Source: Pseudeuparius sepicola | Taxonomy: Eukaryota > Arthropoda > Insecta > Coleoptera > Anthribidae | NCBI GenBank assembly: GCA_963920635.1 | Contig: OY987298.1 | Location: 113,946,035 to 114,010,034 of the forward strand | Length of the DNA: 64,000 nt | Reading direction: 5' to 3' | Shown: positions 1 through 9,721 of the stretch, piece by piece | Position numbering within the stretch: the first letter of the stretch is position 1 | How the letters are laid out: every line of letters starts with the position of its first letter | Position numbers and translations under genes: made by a program | The notes under the pieces: generated by a model | Told to the model about the DNA's origin: nothing | Database searches by the model: none | The model's input: the letters and a program-made list of their open reading frames with translations, nothing else

Positions 1-23
1 CGGGATGTTGCTAAGCGATCTCT

Positions 24-835
24 GTGATAAGGAATAATATTGGTGTGTCAGCGGCTCTGACAGCATATCTTGCTTTTGTTCAGTCCAGAATTAGATATGG
101 AATAATGTTCTGGGGTAACTCTACCGATAGTGGAAGGATTTTCAAACTTCAAAAAAGGTGCGTAAGAACAATATTCAAAATAAAACGATTCGATTCTTGT
201 AGAGGGGCATTTATTGATGGTGGTATTTTAACCTTACATAGTATCTATATCCATGAGTGCGCAATGTTTGCAATAAAGAATAGCTTCATGTTGGCGGATC
301 TACAGTATGATCATACATACAATACTAGAAATAAGGACCTATTATATCCTAATCGAGCTAATTTCTCTTATTTACAAAAAAAACATAGTTTACATGATAG
401 CGAAGATCTGGAATCTCTTACCCATATCATTTAAAACATTAAATGTTACCCTACAAAAAGCAAAACTAAAAAAGTTTCTCATTAAGAGATGCTATTATAG
501 TATCAATGAATTTCTTGAGGAGAAAGGCTTCCACGATCTTTAAGTGATTGCTTTCCAGCATGGTTGTCGCAAAGTGTATCTTATTGTTACTTACTTGAAT
601 TTTGAGTTGTATTATCTGACTTTGTTCTGTGATCCATGATCTTTTAGTGATTGCTTTCTAGCATAGTTGTCCCAATGTGTATCTTGTTACTTACTTAAGT
701 TTTAAATTGTGTTGTACTTTTAATATCGAATTTTACTTCTATTGACACGATCTACACCTGTGAAGGGTATGAACAATAGTTATAATTGTAATGATTATTG
801 TAAGGATCTAATAAAGAAATATACTATACTATATG
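24..835 (+). pseudogene. 3' end of a non-LTR (Jockey/I-type) retrotransposon
   Basis: The translated start matches the region just after the reverse transcriptase thumb of Jockey/CR1-like elements: an AYLAFVQSRIRYGIMFWG segment (usually 'Y..lv.S.i.YGi..WG') followed by LQKRCVRTIF. The continuation reads in a second frame from about 307, containing IWNLLPISFK, and stops at 541-543, so at least one frameshift separates the halves near 400. No endonuclease or catalytic YADD box lies in the window, which begins inside the element. The 3' UTR runs to about 835 and ends near AATAAAGAAATA without a clear poly(A) tail. It is a dead 5'-truncated copy. The RT-tail identity is good; the clade is uncertain. 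Confidence 0.75.
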
Positions 836-994
836 TGCGTGAGCTTATCTTGTTATGCCATAGTATCATGGCCAACGTGATGTGATTGCATTGCTGAGGA
901 ACCGCTCAAGTCTCAAGGGTAAAAAGTCTTTATCAGCTCAGACCTAACCCCAAATCAACAAAAATATAAAAAGGCAATTCAAGCTCAGTTGGCA

Positions 995-1104
995 AATCAA
1001 AAAAATAACACCTGTTGGTATCTCAGATACCAACAGGTGTTATTTTAAAAAAAAATAACACCTGTTGGTATCTCAGATACCAACAGGTGTTATTTTTTTG
1101 ATTA
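995..1104. repeat. Tandem pair of perfect palindromes, 50-bp period
   Basis: Two copies of a 50-bp unit lie in tandem. Each is a near-perfect hairpin with AATAACACCTGTTGGTATCT on one side of a single C and its complement on the other. The outer flanks (AATCAAAAAAAT at 995 and ATTTTTTTGATT ending at 1104) are complementary too, so the whole 110 bp is one larger palindrome. No coding potential. It may be the end of a foldback transposon or a duplicated hairpin. Confidence 0.8.
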
Positions 1105-1770
1105 TGAATCTTAATAGTAAATAAAACACGAAAATATTTTTTCCCGATTTTTTTTCGACCGGGAAATGCCCTAAAAACGTTTTTGAAATTCAAATTTCTT
1201 GGGCCCGTGACGTCACGGGCTCAAAAAGCTGATTGGCTACTGTTTTGCGACGTTGACACGATTTACGGCAATATCGATATGTTTCTATTTGAGATTTGTG
1301 AAGACTGAAGAAGAAAATTAACCTAACATATTTTGTGGCAAAAGCCAAATAGACATAACACATGACCTCAATATCAGGAGGCGGCGCAGTGGTGCACGAG
1401 TGGTTGGGTTTTTCATTGTTCCCCACGTATGTCGCCCCATAGTGGTTAGATTGCTCGAAAATAGCAGAAGCTATAAAAAGAAATAAAAAAATAACCTCAA
1501 TATCAATTAATTTAATAATATACCACAATCGTAATGTTTTTCTGACTTAAAAGTTACTTGCAGAATGATCACCAACTTGTAAGTTGTCCAAACCTAAATA
1601 AATCTGGTTTATAACAACTAGACATAATTTATTTTATGTTTATTAACTGGAAATATTCTGACATCGTTGGTTTTTGCCGTTGATCTTCTTCATTTTGCAA
1701 TTATTCTTAAAGCTAACTCTCGAATGTGTTTTCTATCATCTCCTAAAATAGCTATCAAAAGGTTGTCGGG
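1105..1770. other. Non-coding, no gene seen; one 18-bp palindrome
   Basis: No reading frame resembles a protein family. The only distinctive sequence is the 18-bp palindrome at 1203-1220, GCCCGTGACGTCACGGGC, which contains the CRE-type core TGACGTCA. Similar TGACGTCA cores recur at about 10456, 24803 and 26070. The palindrome could bind bZIP proteins, but nothing in the context shows this. Confidence 0.5.
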
Positions 1771-2160
1771 ATGACCAAAATATTCCTTTCTCCTTTCTCT
1801 CAATTACTGAGTTCCGTCGTCACACCCATTCCCCCTACGGCCCCTGCAGAGGTAGATTCATTGATGGTGATATCCGGTCTTTGTGCTTTCCACAATTTAT
1901 TTCATCTAAACACTATTACAAACACTTCAAATTCAATTCTTGATCTTGTACTTTTCTGTGAAAATGGCTGCAAGGTTGTTGATGCTGACGGCTGCATTGT
2001 ACCTCAGGATGGTTACCATCCACCACTGGACAGTACGGTGCACTTCATCACAGACTTCAGTAAAGCTCAATAAAGAATCTTCAAATATATTTTCAAAGAA
2101 CTTTACTTTATTGACACTACATACAAATATTTTGACAACTTGTTATTTTATCATTTTTGT
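1771..2160 (+). pseudogene. Jockey-like retrotransposon, end of the endonuclease domain
   Basis: The translation carries the closing signature of the APE-type endonuclease of Jockey elements: an N.ILDLVLF strand followed by a 'D.YHPPL' motif (here PQDGYHPPLD at about 2010-2030). After the HPPL motif the frame runs into a stop at 2071-2073, then keeps family-like residues (RIFKYIFKELYFID) to about 2160. The matching downstream portion, the linker and reverse transcriptase, resumes at about 3785, so the pieces may be one element split by the sequence at about 2165-3780. It is broken by stops and lacks the catalytic N-terminus of the nuclease. Confidence 0.7.
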
Positions 2161-2170
2161 AACCCGGAGG

Positions 2171-2467
2171 TTATGGGACACAGAAATCTGGAAATCTGAC
2201 GCGTCGTCCTGATCGAGTGTGAATTGGTCTATCTTCTGTCTTCTCGATAGGCAATGGGTATGGTGAAGAACTGGTAGTTTGGGTCGAGGCAGCAGGTGTG
2301 GAATCACTTTCAACTTGATATGCTGGCTTCAAGTGGTCTACAGAAACGGTTGTTTTTTTACCACGGACTCGAATTTTGAAAGTCTTAGGTCCTCTTGATA
2401 GTACTGGATAAGGACCGGTGTATGGTGGCTGCAGGGAGGTGCGTATATAACAATGGTTCTCCTCCAT
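2171..2467 (-). pseudogene. Ty3/gypsy polyprotein C-terminus (end of integrase)
   Basis: The reading frame contains LQPPYTGPYPVLSRGPKTFK and then VSVDHLKPAYQ, the GPY/F module and closing 'v(S/T)vDrLKPAy' motif that ends Ty3/gypsy integrases. A Ser/Thr/Pro-rich tail follows, ending in RSGRRVRFPDFCVP and a stop. Only about 98 residues survive. The region on the upstream side of this minus-strand frame (above 2467) is not gypsy coding, so the fragment was cut from its element. It lies between two different Jockey-like fragments. Confidence 0.85.
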
Positions 2468-2479
2468 GTGACGGCTACT

Positions 2480-2655
2480 ACCGATTTTAGATCAGCTAAT
2501 TATAATTAATTTGTTAAACGATTATGGGGTCCATATGCTGGAATGAGTGCTGACCTTGACAATATGGTAAATATCTTTTATAATCTTATTTATTCAGCAA
2601 TCGAATTATATGTTCCGTTGTGGTGCCCACCTTTAATTAGATGGTAGTTGGTCAA
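2480..2655 (+). pseudogene. Second Jockey-like fragment, endonuclease-RT linker
   Basis: In one plus-strand frame the sequence reads DFRSANYN-stop-FVKRLWG, then LDNMVNIFYNLIYSAIELYV. This matches the spacer between endonuclease and reverse transcriptase in Jockey-like elements ('DF+.adY..ln..l...dW....', '..v..FY..i..aI...VP'). It differs from the neighbouring copies, so it is a separate element or subfamily. It has one in-frame stop and no conserved catalytic residues. Confidence 0.55.
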
Positions 2656-3784
2656 GCAGTATGTATAAGGTGGTCCACAAGTTAATTTATTATTGGTGTG
2701 AGTCTAAGGATTAACGGAAACAACGGGGAATTTTAATACATATATTGAAAAAGTAAATGGTACGCCTATGGTATATAAAATATAAAAGTTACGAATTACA
2801 GGAAAATAATATAAGGATGCACACAAGTGATCAATTTGTATTATTAAAATATTATTTAATAGTCCTAACAGAAAAGAATCGACAATAAAAATTTTAGCGC
2901 AAAATAATTATCTATAATTTTACTAACTGGTTCCAAAATTATGTGGCTTATAGCATAAAATGATAACAAAATCTGCAGAAAATAGTAAGTGAATGTAGCT
3001 CAAAATATCCCAAAAATAATATCCAAATTATTGGCACACAAGTTAGTTAGCCTGATTACACAAATGATAATAAAAATACGAAAATTATTAAAAAGGATTT
3101 AAGATTGCCACAAAATCGCATTTAAAATACCCAAAATTTATCGTAAAATATTCAGAACTGTAACGACACTGTTTTAAAATATGAAAAAATATAACAATCC
3201 TTTACGACACCTCAAATAAACCCTAATAGCATTCAAAATAAAATAAATTAAAATAAATGAATTAACTGGAAAGAGAAAGGCGACTCAGTCGACAAAACCC
3301 AACAAAACAAAATTCAATCGCTTACTCTTTGGTCAGTTCAACGCACAGTGGAAGGTACTTGCGGCTGGTTCTTGGTGGCACGGCATCGGTCGCTCGCTGG
3401 TCTCTCGGGCAAAAGTTCGCCCTGCCACTGGTGATCTGCGGCGACTCCCTCTCATGGCTGGCGCGGCATCGGACGCTGGATGATGTCTCAGGCAGTACTT
3501 CGCCCTGCAACTGTAGATCTGCTACTACTGCCACTCGTTTAGGAGTAGCCCTCTTTTATATCGGATTGGGACATTGTTTTCGCCTTGATTCTTGGATTGG
3601 CAGACTTGTTCTGGTGTTTCGGTAATTACACAATGTAAACAACATGGTTTTTCGTTTAACTTAATTGCCCTGGTATCCGGTGGCTTGAGTCATAACTCGA
3701 TGAATTCTAAAGAAATATTTCCAAGATATAGCTAACATTGTATCGAGTTATTTGATAAAATAAAATAAGAAATTTGGTAGGTAG
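2656..3784. other. Non-coding insert between retroposon halves
   Basis: The first 640 bp are AT-rich with no recognisable coding. From about 3285 to 3560 GC rises sharply, with repeated pieces of the type 'TGGCACGGCATCGG...TCTCGGGCAAAAGTTCGCCCTG' that recur 80-100 bp later in modified form ('GCGCGGCATCGGACGCTGG', 'CAGTACTTCGCCCTGCAACTG'). This could be the LTR or leader of the gypsy fragment at 2171-2467, but no LTR pair, primer-binding site or target duplication could be demonstrated by eye. Confidence 0.4.
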
Positions 3785-5820
3785 CTACGGGGCACCTCAC
3801 CGTTAAATTAGTCCCATCTGGTAAATTTCCCAGATGGTTTTCTCCTGAACTCAGGCATCACATAATGGACAAAAAGAAAGCACATAAATGCTACAAAACC
3901 CCGGGCCTTTTGGCCGATTATCGTGAATTTTCCAAACTATGCTTGATTTGTACGAAAAAAGATTATTGGTTGAGTTCATAACCTTTCAACCCTAAACAAT
4001 TTTGGAACTTTCAAAAAGATTTAATAGGGATATTCCAAGTGAGTTTCACTACAATGGAAACAACAGCAGCAATTCAGGCCTAGAAATAGCTAACATGTTT
4101 GCTGACAATTTCTCTAAGATATAATATAGCCATAAGCCTTGTCCACATCACCCACAACCAGACTCTATACCTAATCACACCACGGTCACGGAATACTAAA
4201 TATCAATCTCAGAAATATACTCTCACCTTAATTCCTTGGATACCAACAATGGACCAGGGCCCGATGGCCTGCTCCCACTACTGCTTAAACACTGCAGTTT
4301 TGTACTGGGTCGTCTGTTACACACCATTTTTAAAACATCTCTCACTACAGGAACTTTTCCGGACTTTTGGAAGCTGAGTTACCTGACACCTATCCATAAA
4401 TCAGGAAAAAGAGATTTAATAACAAATTATCGACCGATTATCATCTTGAGTGCTATTCCCAAGGCCTTTGAACTTGTACTAACCAAATATTTGTCCTCAG
4501 TATTGAGCCCTCATATTATCACAGAGCAGTTTGGCTTTCAGACTATAAAAATGCTGAGCTTAACCTGCTGACTTATGTTTCTGATGCCTTGGAGAACGAT
4601 ACACAGATAATGGTATGCCAGCTAGGAGAATGAAAATTAAACTTTTCTGCGCACCTACGTCACATCAACAAAAGTGGGGCCAACTTATAAAAAATAGTCC
4701 CGAAATTAGTCTCATTGACATACGTCAGTTATCAATTTTACGTCAAGTTAAATCCAAAAATAGAAAGTAGGCACCTTGATACACCTTGCTGTATATGTGG
4801 TTGTCGGTTGCCTAGCTCACTATAAACGAGTCAAATTTATATTTAAAAATAAAAGGTAGCCATGATTTGATCGAATAAGCGTCACTGTTGAAGTTACAGC
4901 ACCTGCGCGCAGTCATACCGTTATCTGCGTATTGTGCCTTGGAGCGGGACTCCCAGGTGCACTCAATCTACACAGACTTCTCCAAGGCTTTCGATAAGGT
5001 TAACCATGCTGTCTTGGTTTCCAAGCTGGGGAATGTGGGTGTTGGTGGTGCTTTGCTTTCCTGGGTGGAGAGCTACTTGACGGGGTGTTGTCAGGTTGTT
5101 CGATTCAATAACTTTCTTACCAGTAATATACAGGTGTCTTCTGGTGTCCCTCAGGGGTCCCACATGGGACCCCTCTTCTTCAATTTGTTGATTAATGACC
5201 TGGGATTGCACCTTGAACACAGTCAGTTTCTCCTATTTGCAGATTATTTAATGTTTTTCTTGGAGATTTTCTCACCTAGCGACTGTCTAGGGCTCCAGTC
5301 TGCCAGTCTGATCTTAACCATTTAGTGGCTTGGTGTACCCGAAACGGCATGGAGCTGAATGCCTTGAAGTGCCACTCTGTCATCTTCCCTTCCATAAGTA
5401 AAGGACGGCATTTGAGCAACCCTACTTGATCGGAAATACTACTCTTTCTAATGTTCCCGAAATAAAGATTTAAGCATTGTTATGGACTCTAAACTTACCT
5501 TCATCCCTCGTATCCAAAGTATTTTATCAGTCTTTACAGCTCCTTCAATTTATAAAATGTGCTACCCTCGAGTTTACTAATGTCAGTGCAATTAAACTTT
5601 GTATTGTTCATTGGTGCGAACCCATCTCGAATACGCTTCTTGTGTTTGGAATCCTTATTATGGCATACATATCCAGGATATAAAGTTCAGCATAAATTCT
5701 TAAAATACATAGCTTTCAAACTTAATTCCCCTCAACTAACATATCCCCAATTAGAACATAACCTTCAAATTAGAACCAACGTCGGGATATAAAAGATCTA
5801 AAAACGCTTTATATTATACT
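3785..5820 (+). pseudogene. Jockey-like reverse transcriptase, broken and interrupted
   Basis: Landmarks appear in the expected order. The linker reads KFPRWFSPELRHHI (about 3820-3865). The RT finger region has GPGPDGLLP and YLTPIHKSGKRDLITNYRPI (4236-4450). The palm contains YTDFSKAFDKVNH (about 4966-5000) and SGVPQGSHMGPLFF (about 5143-5185). The catalytic loop reads FADYLMFF instead of FADDLK, so the second Asp is lost. The C-terminal tail continues to about 5790 (VQHKFLKYIAFKL). A stretch of about 270 bp at 4612-4885 without RT similarity separates the finger and palm halves. Frameshifts and stops occur throughout, so the copy is dead. It ends where the TA-flanked element at 5839 begins. 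Confidence 0.85.
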
Positions 5821-5840
5821 ACCTAACAAATATATTTGTA

Positions 5841-6175
5841 TAGCCAAACGATGATTAAACAAAATGAATATTTAGTGTCCCCCATTATAATTTTAAAAGA
5901 AATGGCTTGTGGCATATGGGACAAAATGCTTTGGTAATTGGCAACACCAAACTAGTTTCCAATATCTAATGGAAATTATGTATGGGTCTTTCGGAGGTGT
6001 GCAGACCACGACAGGTACCTGTTTCGGGCTTGTTGGCCCTCATCAGGCAGACGCAGCGCACCTCAACCGAAAAGACATATTATATGGTTTTGGCAGTACC
6101 AGCTAGATGGCGTTGGATGGTAAATGCTCACCGCATTATACTATACTTGAATTCAAATGGCTAGCGAAATAACGG
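5841..6175 (+). repeat. Left inverted arm of the 3.3-kb transposon
   Basis: This arm pairs with 8873-9172. Shared blocks are the outer 56 bp (5841-5896), the ribozyme-bearing block (about 5893-6078) and a short inner block (about 6140-6175, ending ATAACGG). The block at 6079-6142 (GGTTTTGGCAGTACCAGCTA... to ...GCATTATACTAT) is absent from the right arm but recurs beside the third copy at 9381-9440. Confidence 0.75.
5994..6063 (-). ncRNA. Type I hammerhead ribozyme, copy 1
   Basis: Read on the minus strand, the core is CTGATGA (6046-6040), then a 4-bp stem II GGGC/GCCC closed by CAACAA, then GAAA (6025-6022). Stem III is minimal: ACAGG pairs with CCTGT around a 2-nt TA loop. The nucleotide before the predicted cleavage site is C (6010), between TGTC and GTGG. 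Stem I is open at the ends, which makes this type I. It pairs GTGG with CTGC-side bases next to the core, has an internal loop, then an outer GGTGCGC/GCACACC helix with one mismatch. All invariant core nucleotides of the family are present. Activity is inferred, not shown. Confidence 0.85.
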
Positions 6176-6681
6176 TTTTGGGTGATTTTTAGTGATTTTT
6201 ATTGCCAACCAAACCCCTAGAAAATAACATTCTTTATTGTGGGGTATTTCTAACCATTGACGGCCGTTGACAATAGATTTGGGTGTTTACTACCTGACAT
6301 AATTAAAATACTTATCAATATGTTTATATTTATAGCTGCAGACGGAAATTAATTTCGGAATTGGTCATTTTCGTGTTGTGTGGTTGGCAATGGCTAAGGT
6401 GTGGCGTGCCCAGGTCTATCTGTCATTCTATGTCCGGCGTCCTTGCGTTTTGTTTGCGTCGCTTTGGCCGATAAGTGCTTTTTTGATCGTTTTAAGTGTG
6501 TTTTTCGCAGTTTTGGAACAGTTTTTTACTGTGCACAGTGTTTGTTGTTTATTTAAAAGTGCTCGGGTGACGAAATAAAGTCTTTGTATTTCGTATTGTG
6601 AAGAGTGAGAGTGGTGAGAACATCGAACAATAATGGGCCCCCCCTTATTGTAAACATTGCCACGAACATATCGCCTCTCTC

Positions 6682-8409
6682 ATGAAATATTTTGAGCGTG
6701 AGAGAAACAACAAGGGACCCCTGTTGGCCCTAGAAAAAGTACGACAGGTCAGTTAGTGTAAGAAGGTGTTTGTAGAAATGGCTTTAATAATGCTTTGCTA
6801 CCTTACAGCGTGCCGCAGATGCTTGGGGCATCAACATATCATCAGTGAGCAAGGTTTCTAGACTAGTAGTATCTGGGGAGCCCTTAGCAGGGCCGTCAAA
6901 GCCACATCGACCCAAAACTGTAACAAATATTGATGAAAATCAAGCCGTTGAGGTTCGAAACCTAATTTATGAAATGCACGCTGACAGTAAGTTGGGTCTT
7001 TGGTATGTAATTTGTATATTATATATTAGTATAATATTATTTTAGAAAAACAAGTAACCGTCCAAACTTTAAATTCTAAAATACGCGAGCGTCAACTGTT
7101 TGAGATGAGTAATTCATCTTTGTTGCGGGTTCTCCACCGAATTGGTTTTCGGTTTAAGCGTGACGATAATCGTCGGGCGCTGATGGAGCTACCCCACATA
7201 GCGCTCTTACGAATAAATTTTCTTAGAGTTTGCATGGACAATCTGCGGGCAAGTGATCCTCGTGAAGTTGTTTTTTTGGACGAAACTTGGATTTTTGAAA
7301 ATGGTACTACTACAACCCGGTCGTGGCAGGATGCAAGCTCCAAAAGTGTTCGACGCTTAAAGGTGGACGGTAAACGGTATGTGCTACTCATACATAGCGA
7401 TATAAAATATAAATATACAAAAAAACTATTTAATCGCAGGCATATTGTACTTCATGCTGGTGGCCGGAAAGGTTTTATTGAAGGCGCCAATTTGATATTC
7501 GCTTCGAAAACAAATGCTGGGGACTACCACGGAGAAATGAACGAGGGTAACTTCCTGAAATGGTTTGAAGAACAGTTACTACCTAGTTTGGAAGAACCCT
7601 CTATAATTGTCATGGATAACGCAAGTTACCATTCAACGTTAGTTGAAAAAGCACCCATTGCTAGCACCCGGAAAGCTGAAATGCAGCAGTGGCTACGGGA
7701 CTGTAATATTCCTTTCAATGAAAAACTTTTGAAGCCACAACTTCTGGATATAATTAATCGGTATGTACCTACTTATAGGGTGATTCAGATAAGTTTACCT
7801 CCTTTATTTTTTTCTTTTTTGTAAAATAAAACAATTATTTAAATAAAATTTGTAGCATATCTTCCCGCCGTATAAGTGCAATTTTCAAAAAAAAAACAAA
7901 AGAACATCACATTTTCGTTAAACTTTTGTATAAGCTATTTTTTACTGAACGAGAATGAAAAAATAAAGGAACACCTTGCACGGCGATGCCAAAAGATGAT
8001 AATAAGTAAACCATATTTCTATATACTTGCAGCAACAAACCACCTAAGAGGTATAAGGCCGATGAAATGGCACTCCTACATGGTCACGAGGTCCTGCGCT
8101 TGCCCCCGTACCATTGTATTTTCAATCCCATCGAAATTATTTGGGGATAACGAAAACATATTACAGCAAACATATGGGGAGAGATGGCACGGGGAGAGAG
8201 CGATCCTTGGAGATGTGGCAGGAGGCACTCGATCAAATTACCCCACAAATATGGAACAACTGTGTTAAACTGATAAGGTAATTGAAAATTGGTGGACACG
8301 CGAGTCATTAATGGATCGGGAGGAGGTCGCTCCTCTAATACTTAATTTAGAAGATGACTCCGACAATGATTTAGATCTATTTGGAGGAGACACAGAAGAA
8401 GAAGATTAA
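6682..8409 (+). pseudogene. Sailor-like (DD~82E) IS630/Tc1/mariner transposase, five exons, two frameshifts
   Basis: Exons 6682-6747, 6809-6986, 7046-7376, 7440-7760 and 8033-8409 join in frame through GT-AG introns of 61, 59, 63 and 272 bp. The N-terminus has MKYFERERNN and a helix-turn-helix (RAADAWGINISSVSKVSRL). Catalytic residues are the Asp of VFLDETWI, the Asp of VMDNASYHS and the Glu of FNPIEIIWG. The second Asp and the Glu are separated by about 81 residues, far more than the 34 of Tc1 and close to the DD82E spacing described for the Sailor group. The tail is acidic (DDSDNDLDLFGG, ending DTEEED). Frame slips occur just after IIWG (about 8150) and near 8270, so this copy is probably inactive although otherwise well kept. 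Its central place between the inverted arms suggests that it mobilised them. Confidence 0.8.
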
Positions 8410-8872
8410 TTTTTATTAGCAGTTCTTTTTTTTACTATTTAATTTATACGATGTAAATAAAATTAATAAATTAATATTTATATGAATTCCAATACACATA
8501 TTTTTTACGTTTTTCTATTTCTCTTTTGCATTTTTCCTTCAAAAATGGCGAATTACGAACTATTCTTATTTATTTATTTTTAGCCGTAAAGTAAAAAATA
8601 TCTTAATTGGCAGAAATGTTTTTAGCAGATTTTTTATTAATAAAAAATTTCGGTAAAACATCCAAATAATTTACTTCAATACTTTATCTCAAATAATGCC
8701 TATAATTGGAAAACACTATTTTTATAAAAAAATGATTTTTAGTTAAAATACGTACTTCTAAGTGCCGAGTTAGGCAACCAGTAATACAAACCTTTGTATA
8801 TTAGGTGTACAACGACAATACAATTTAAAATCAAGTCGCGTCCTTTGAAAACCAACCTTAAGCTAAAAAAGT

Positions 8873-9172
8873 CCGTTATTTTGCTAGCCATTTGGATTCG
8901 AGTATAGTTCCTTTTCCACTTAGTCAACATGTCTGGGTCTTTTCGGTTGAGGTGCGCTGCATCTTCCTGATGAGGGCCAACAAGCCCGAAACAGGTACCT
9001 GTCATGGTCTGCACACCTCCGAAAGACCCATACATAATTTCCATTAGATATTGGAAACCAGTTTGGTGTTGCCAATTACCAAAGCATTTTGTCCCATATG
9101 CCACAAGCCATTTCTTTTAAAATTATAATGGGGGACACTAAATATTCATTTTGTTTAATCATCGTTTGGCTA
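8873..9172 (-). repeat. Right inverted arm of the 3.3-kb transposon
   Basis: Complement of the left arm at 5841-6175. The outer 50 bp (9123-9172) match essentially without change; the inner edge is CCGTTATTTTGCTAGCCATT (8873). Between the inner block and the ribozyme it has CCTTTTCCACTTAGTCAAC, a sequence shared with the third copy at about 9441-9460 but not with the left arm. Confidence 0.75.
8950..9020 (+). ncRNA. Type I hammerhead ribozyme, copy 2 (weakened stem I)
   Basis: The core CTGATGA (about 8968-8974), stem II GGGC-CAACAA-GCCC, GAAA and the short stem III are all intact. Stem I is damaged next to the core: the bases on either side of the catalytic centre (CTTC before CTGATGA, ATGG after the TGTC cleavage triplet) give two mismatches where copies 1 and 3 pair. 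The outer GGTGCGC helix survives. Self-cleavage is likely reduced. It sits in the right inverted arm of the DNA element, reading outward. Confidence 0.75.
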
Positions 9173-9380
9173 TAGACGTAAGCACACGAGGATTGAAACT
9201 CACGATTCGATCCTTGTTGATTTCTATATATTAGAAGATACTCGGTGATGAATCAAACGAGTTTCTTGGCCCCCGTATGTATGCTTCTTCTGTTTTTTTT
9301 TTCCACCGCGCCGCGCCGCTTTGCCGAGTTCTTTTTATATGTCGATCGACCGGTCGATATATACACACTCACATTGCTTT

Positions 9381-9654
9381 GGTTTTGGCAGTACCAGCTA
9401 GATGGCGTTGGATGGTAAATGCTCACCGCATTATACTATTTCCTATTCCACTTAGCCAACGTATCTGGGTCTTTCGGTTGAGGTGCGCGACGTCTGCCTG
9501 ATGAGGGCCAACAAGCCCGAAACAGGTACCTGTCGTGGTCTGCACACCTCCGAAAGACCCATACATAATTTCCATTAGATATTGGAAACTAGTTTGGTGT
9601 TGCCAATTACCAAAGCATTTTGTCCCATATGCCACAAGCCATTTCTTTTAAAAT
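9381..9654 (+). repeat. Third hammerhead-bearing repeat copy
   Basis: It begins with the block GGTTTTGGCAGTACCAGCTA (also at 6085-6142) and continues through the ribozyme to the GCCATTTCTTTTAAAAT edge, where similarity to copies 1 and 2 stops. It lacks the outer 50 bp present in the transposon arms. Relative to the ribozyme, the leading block is inverted compared with copy 1. A foldback ancestor of the form arm, central block, reversed arm would explain both halves. Confidence 0.7.
9480..9550 (+). ncRNA. Type I hammerhead ribozyme, copy 3 (best preserved)
   Basis: CTGATGA at 9498-9504, stem II GGGC (9505-9508) with GCCC (9515-9518), GAAA at 9519-9522, stem III ACAGG/CCTGT around TA, and predicted cleavage after C9534. 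Stem I pairs C-G, G-U, U-G and C-G next to the core, opens into an internal loop, then closes again as GGTGCGC with GCACACC. The internal loop in stem I opposite the six-base loop of stem II is the arrangement that allows the loop-loop contact of fast natural hammerheads. No compensating damage is seen, so it may be active. Confidence 0.85.
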
Positions 9655-9721
9655 ATATTTGTCCCCAACTGTTCGAGGGAGACTTGTCAGATAAATACTT
9701 TCTCAATACCTGCCCATAATA

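Larger units (their letters stand above)
5841..9172 (+). mobile_element. TA-flanked DNA transposon with long inverted ends and an intron-containing transposase
   Basis: The left end TAGCCAAACGATGATTAAAC (5841) and the right end GTTTAATCATCGTTTGGCTA (ending 9172) are exact complements, with TA immediately outside both (5839-5840 and 9173-9174), as expected for the IS630/Tc1/mariner group. The arms extend to about 6175 and 8873 (about 335 and 300 bp). They differ in one internal block: the left has about 60 bp (6079-6139) where the right has about 30 unrelated bp. A DDE transposase gene lies between them on the plus strand. Each arm holds a hammerhead motif pointing outward. An alternative is two copies of an independent ribozyme repeat that happen to flank a transposase, since a third copy lies outside at 9381-9654. 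Confidence 0.65.

Noticed and set aside
995..1104. Two repeat units as a CRISPR-like array
   Set aside because: Only two units, no unique spacers, and the sequence is eukaryotic; it is a duplicated hairpin.
5909..9635. Repeated open frame beginning MAYGTKCFGNWQHQT in three places, as a possible small protein family
   Set aside because: It lies antisense to the hammerhead core and copies the repeat. Frames diverge right after the shared block, and the RNA structure explains the conservation.
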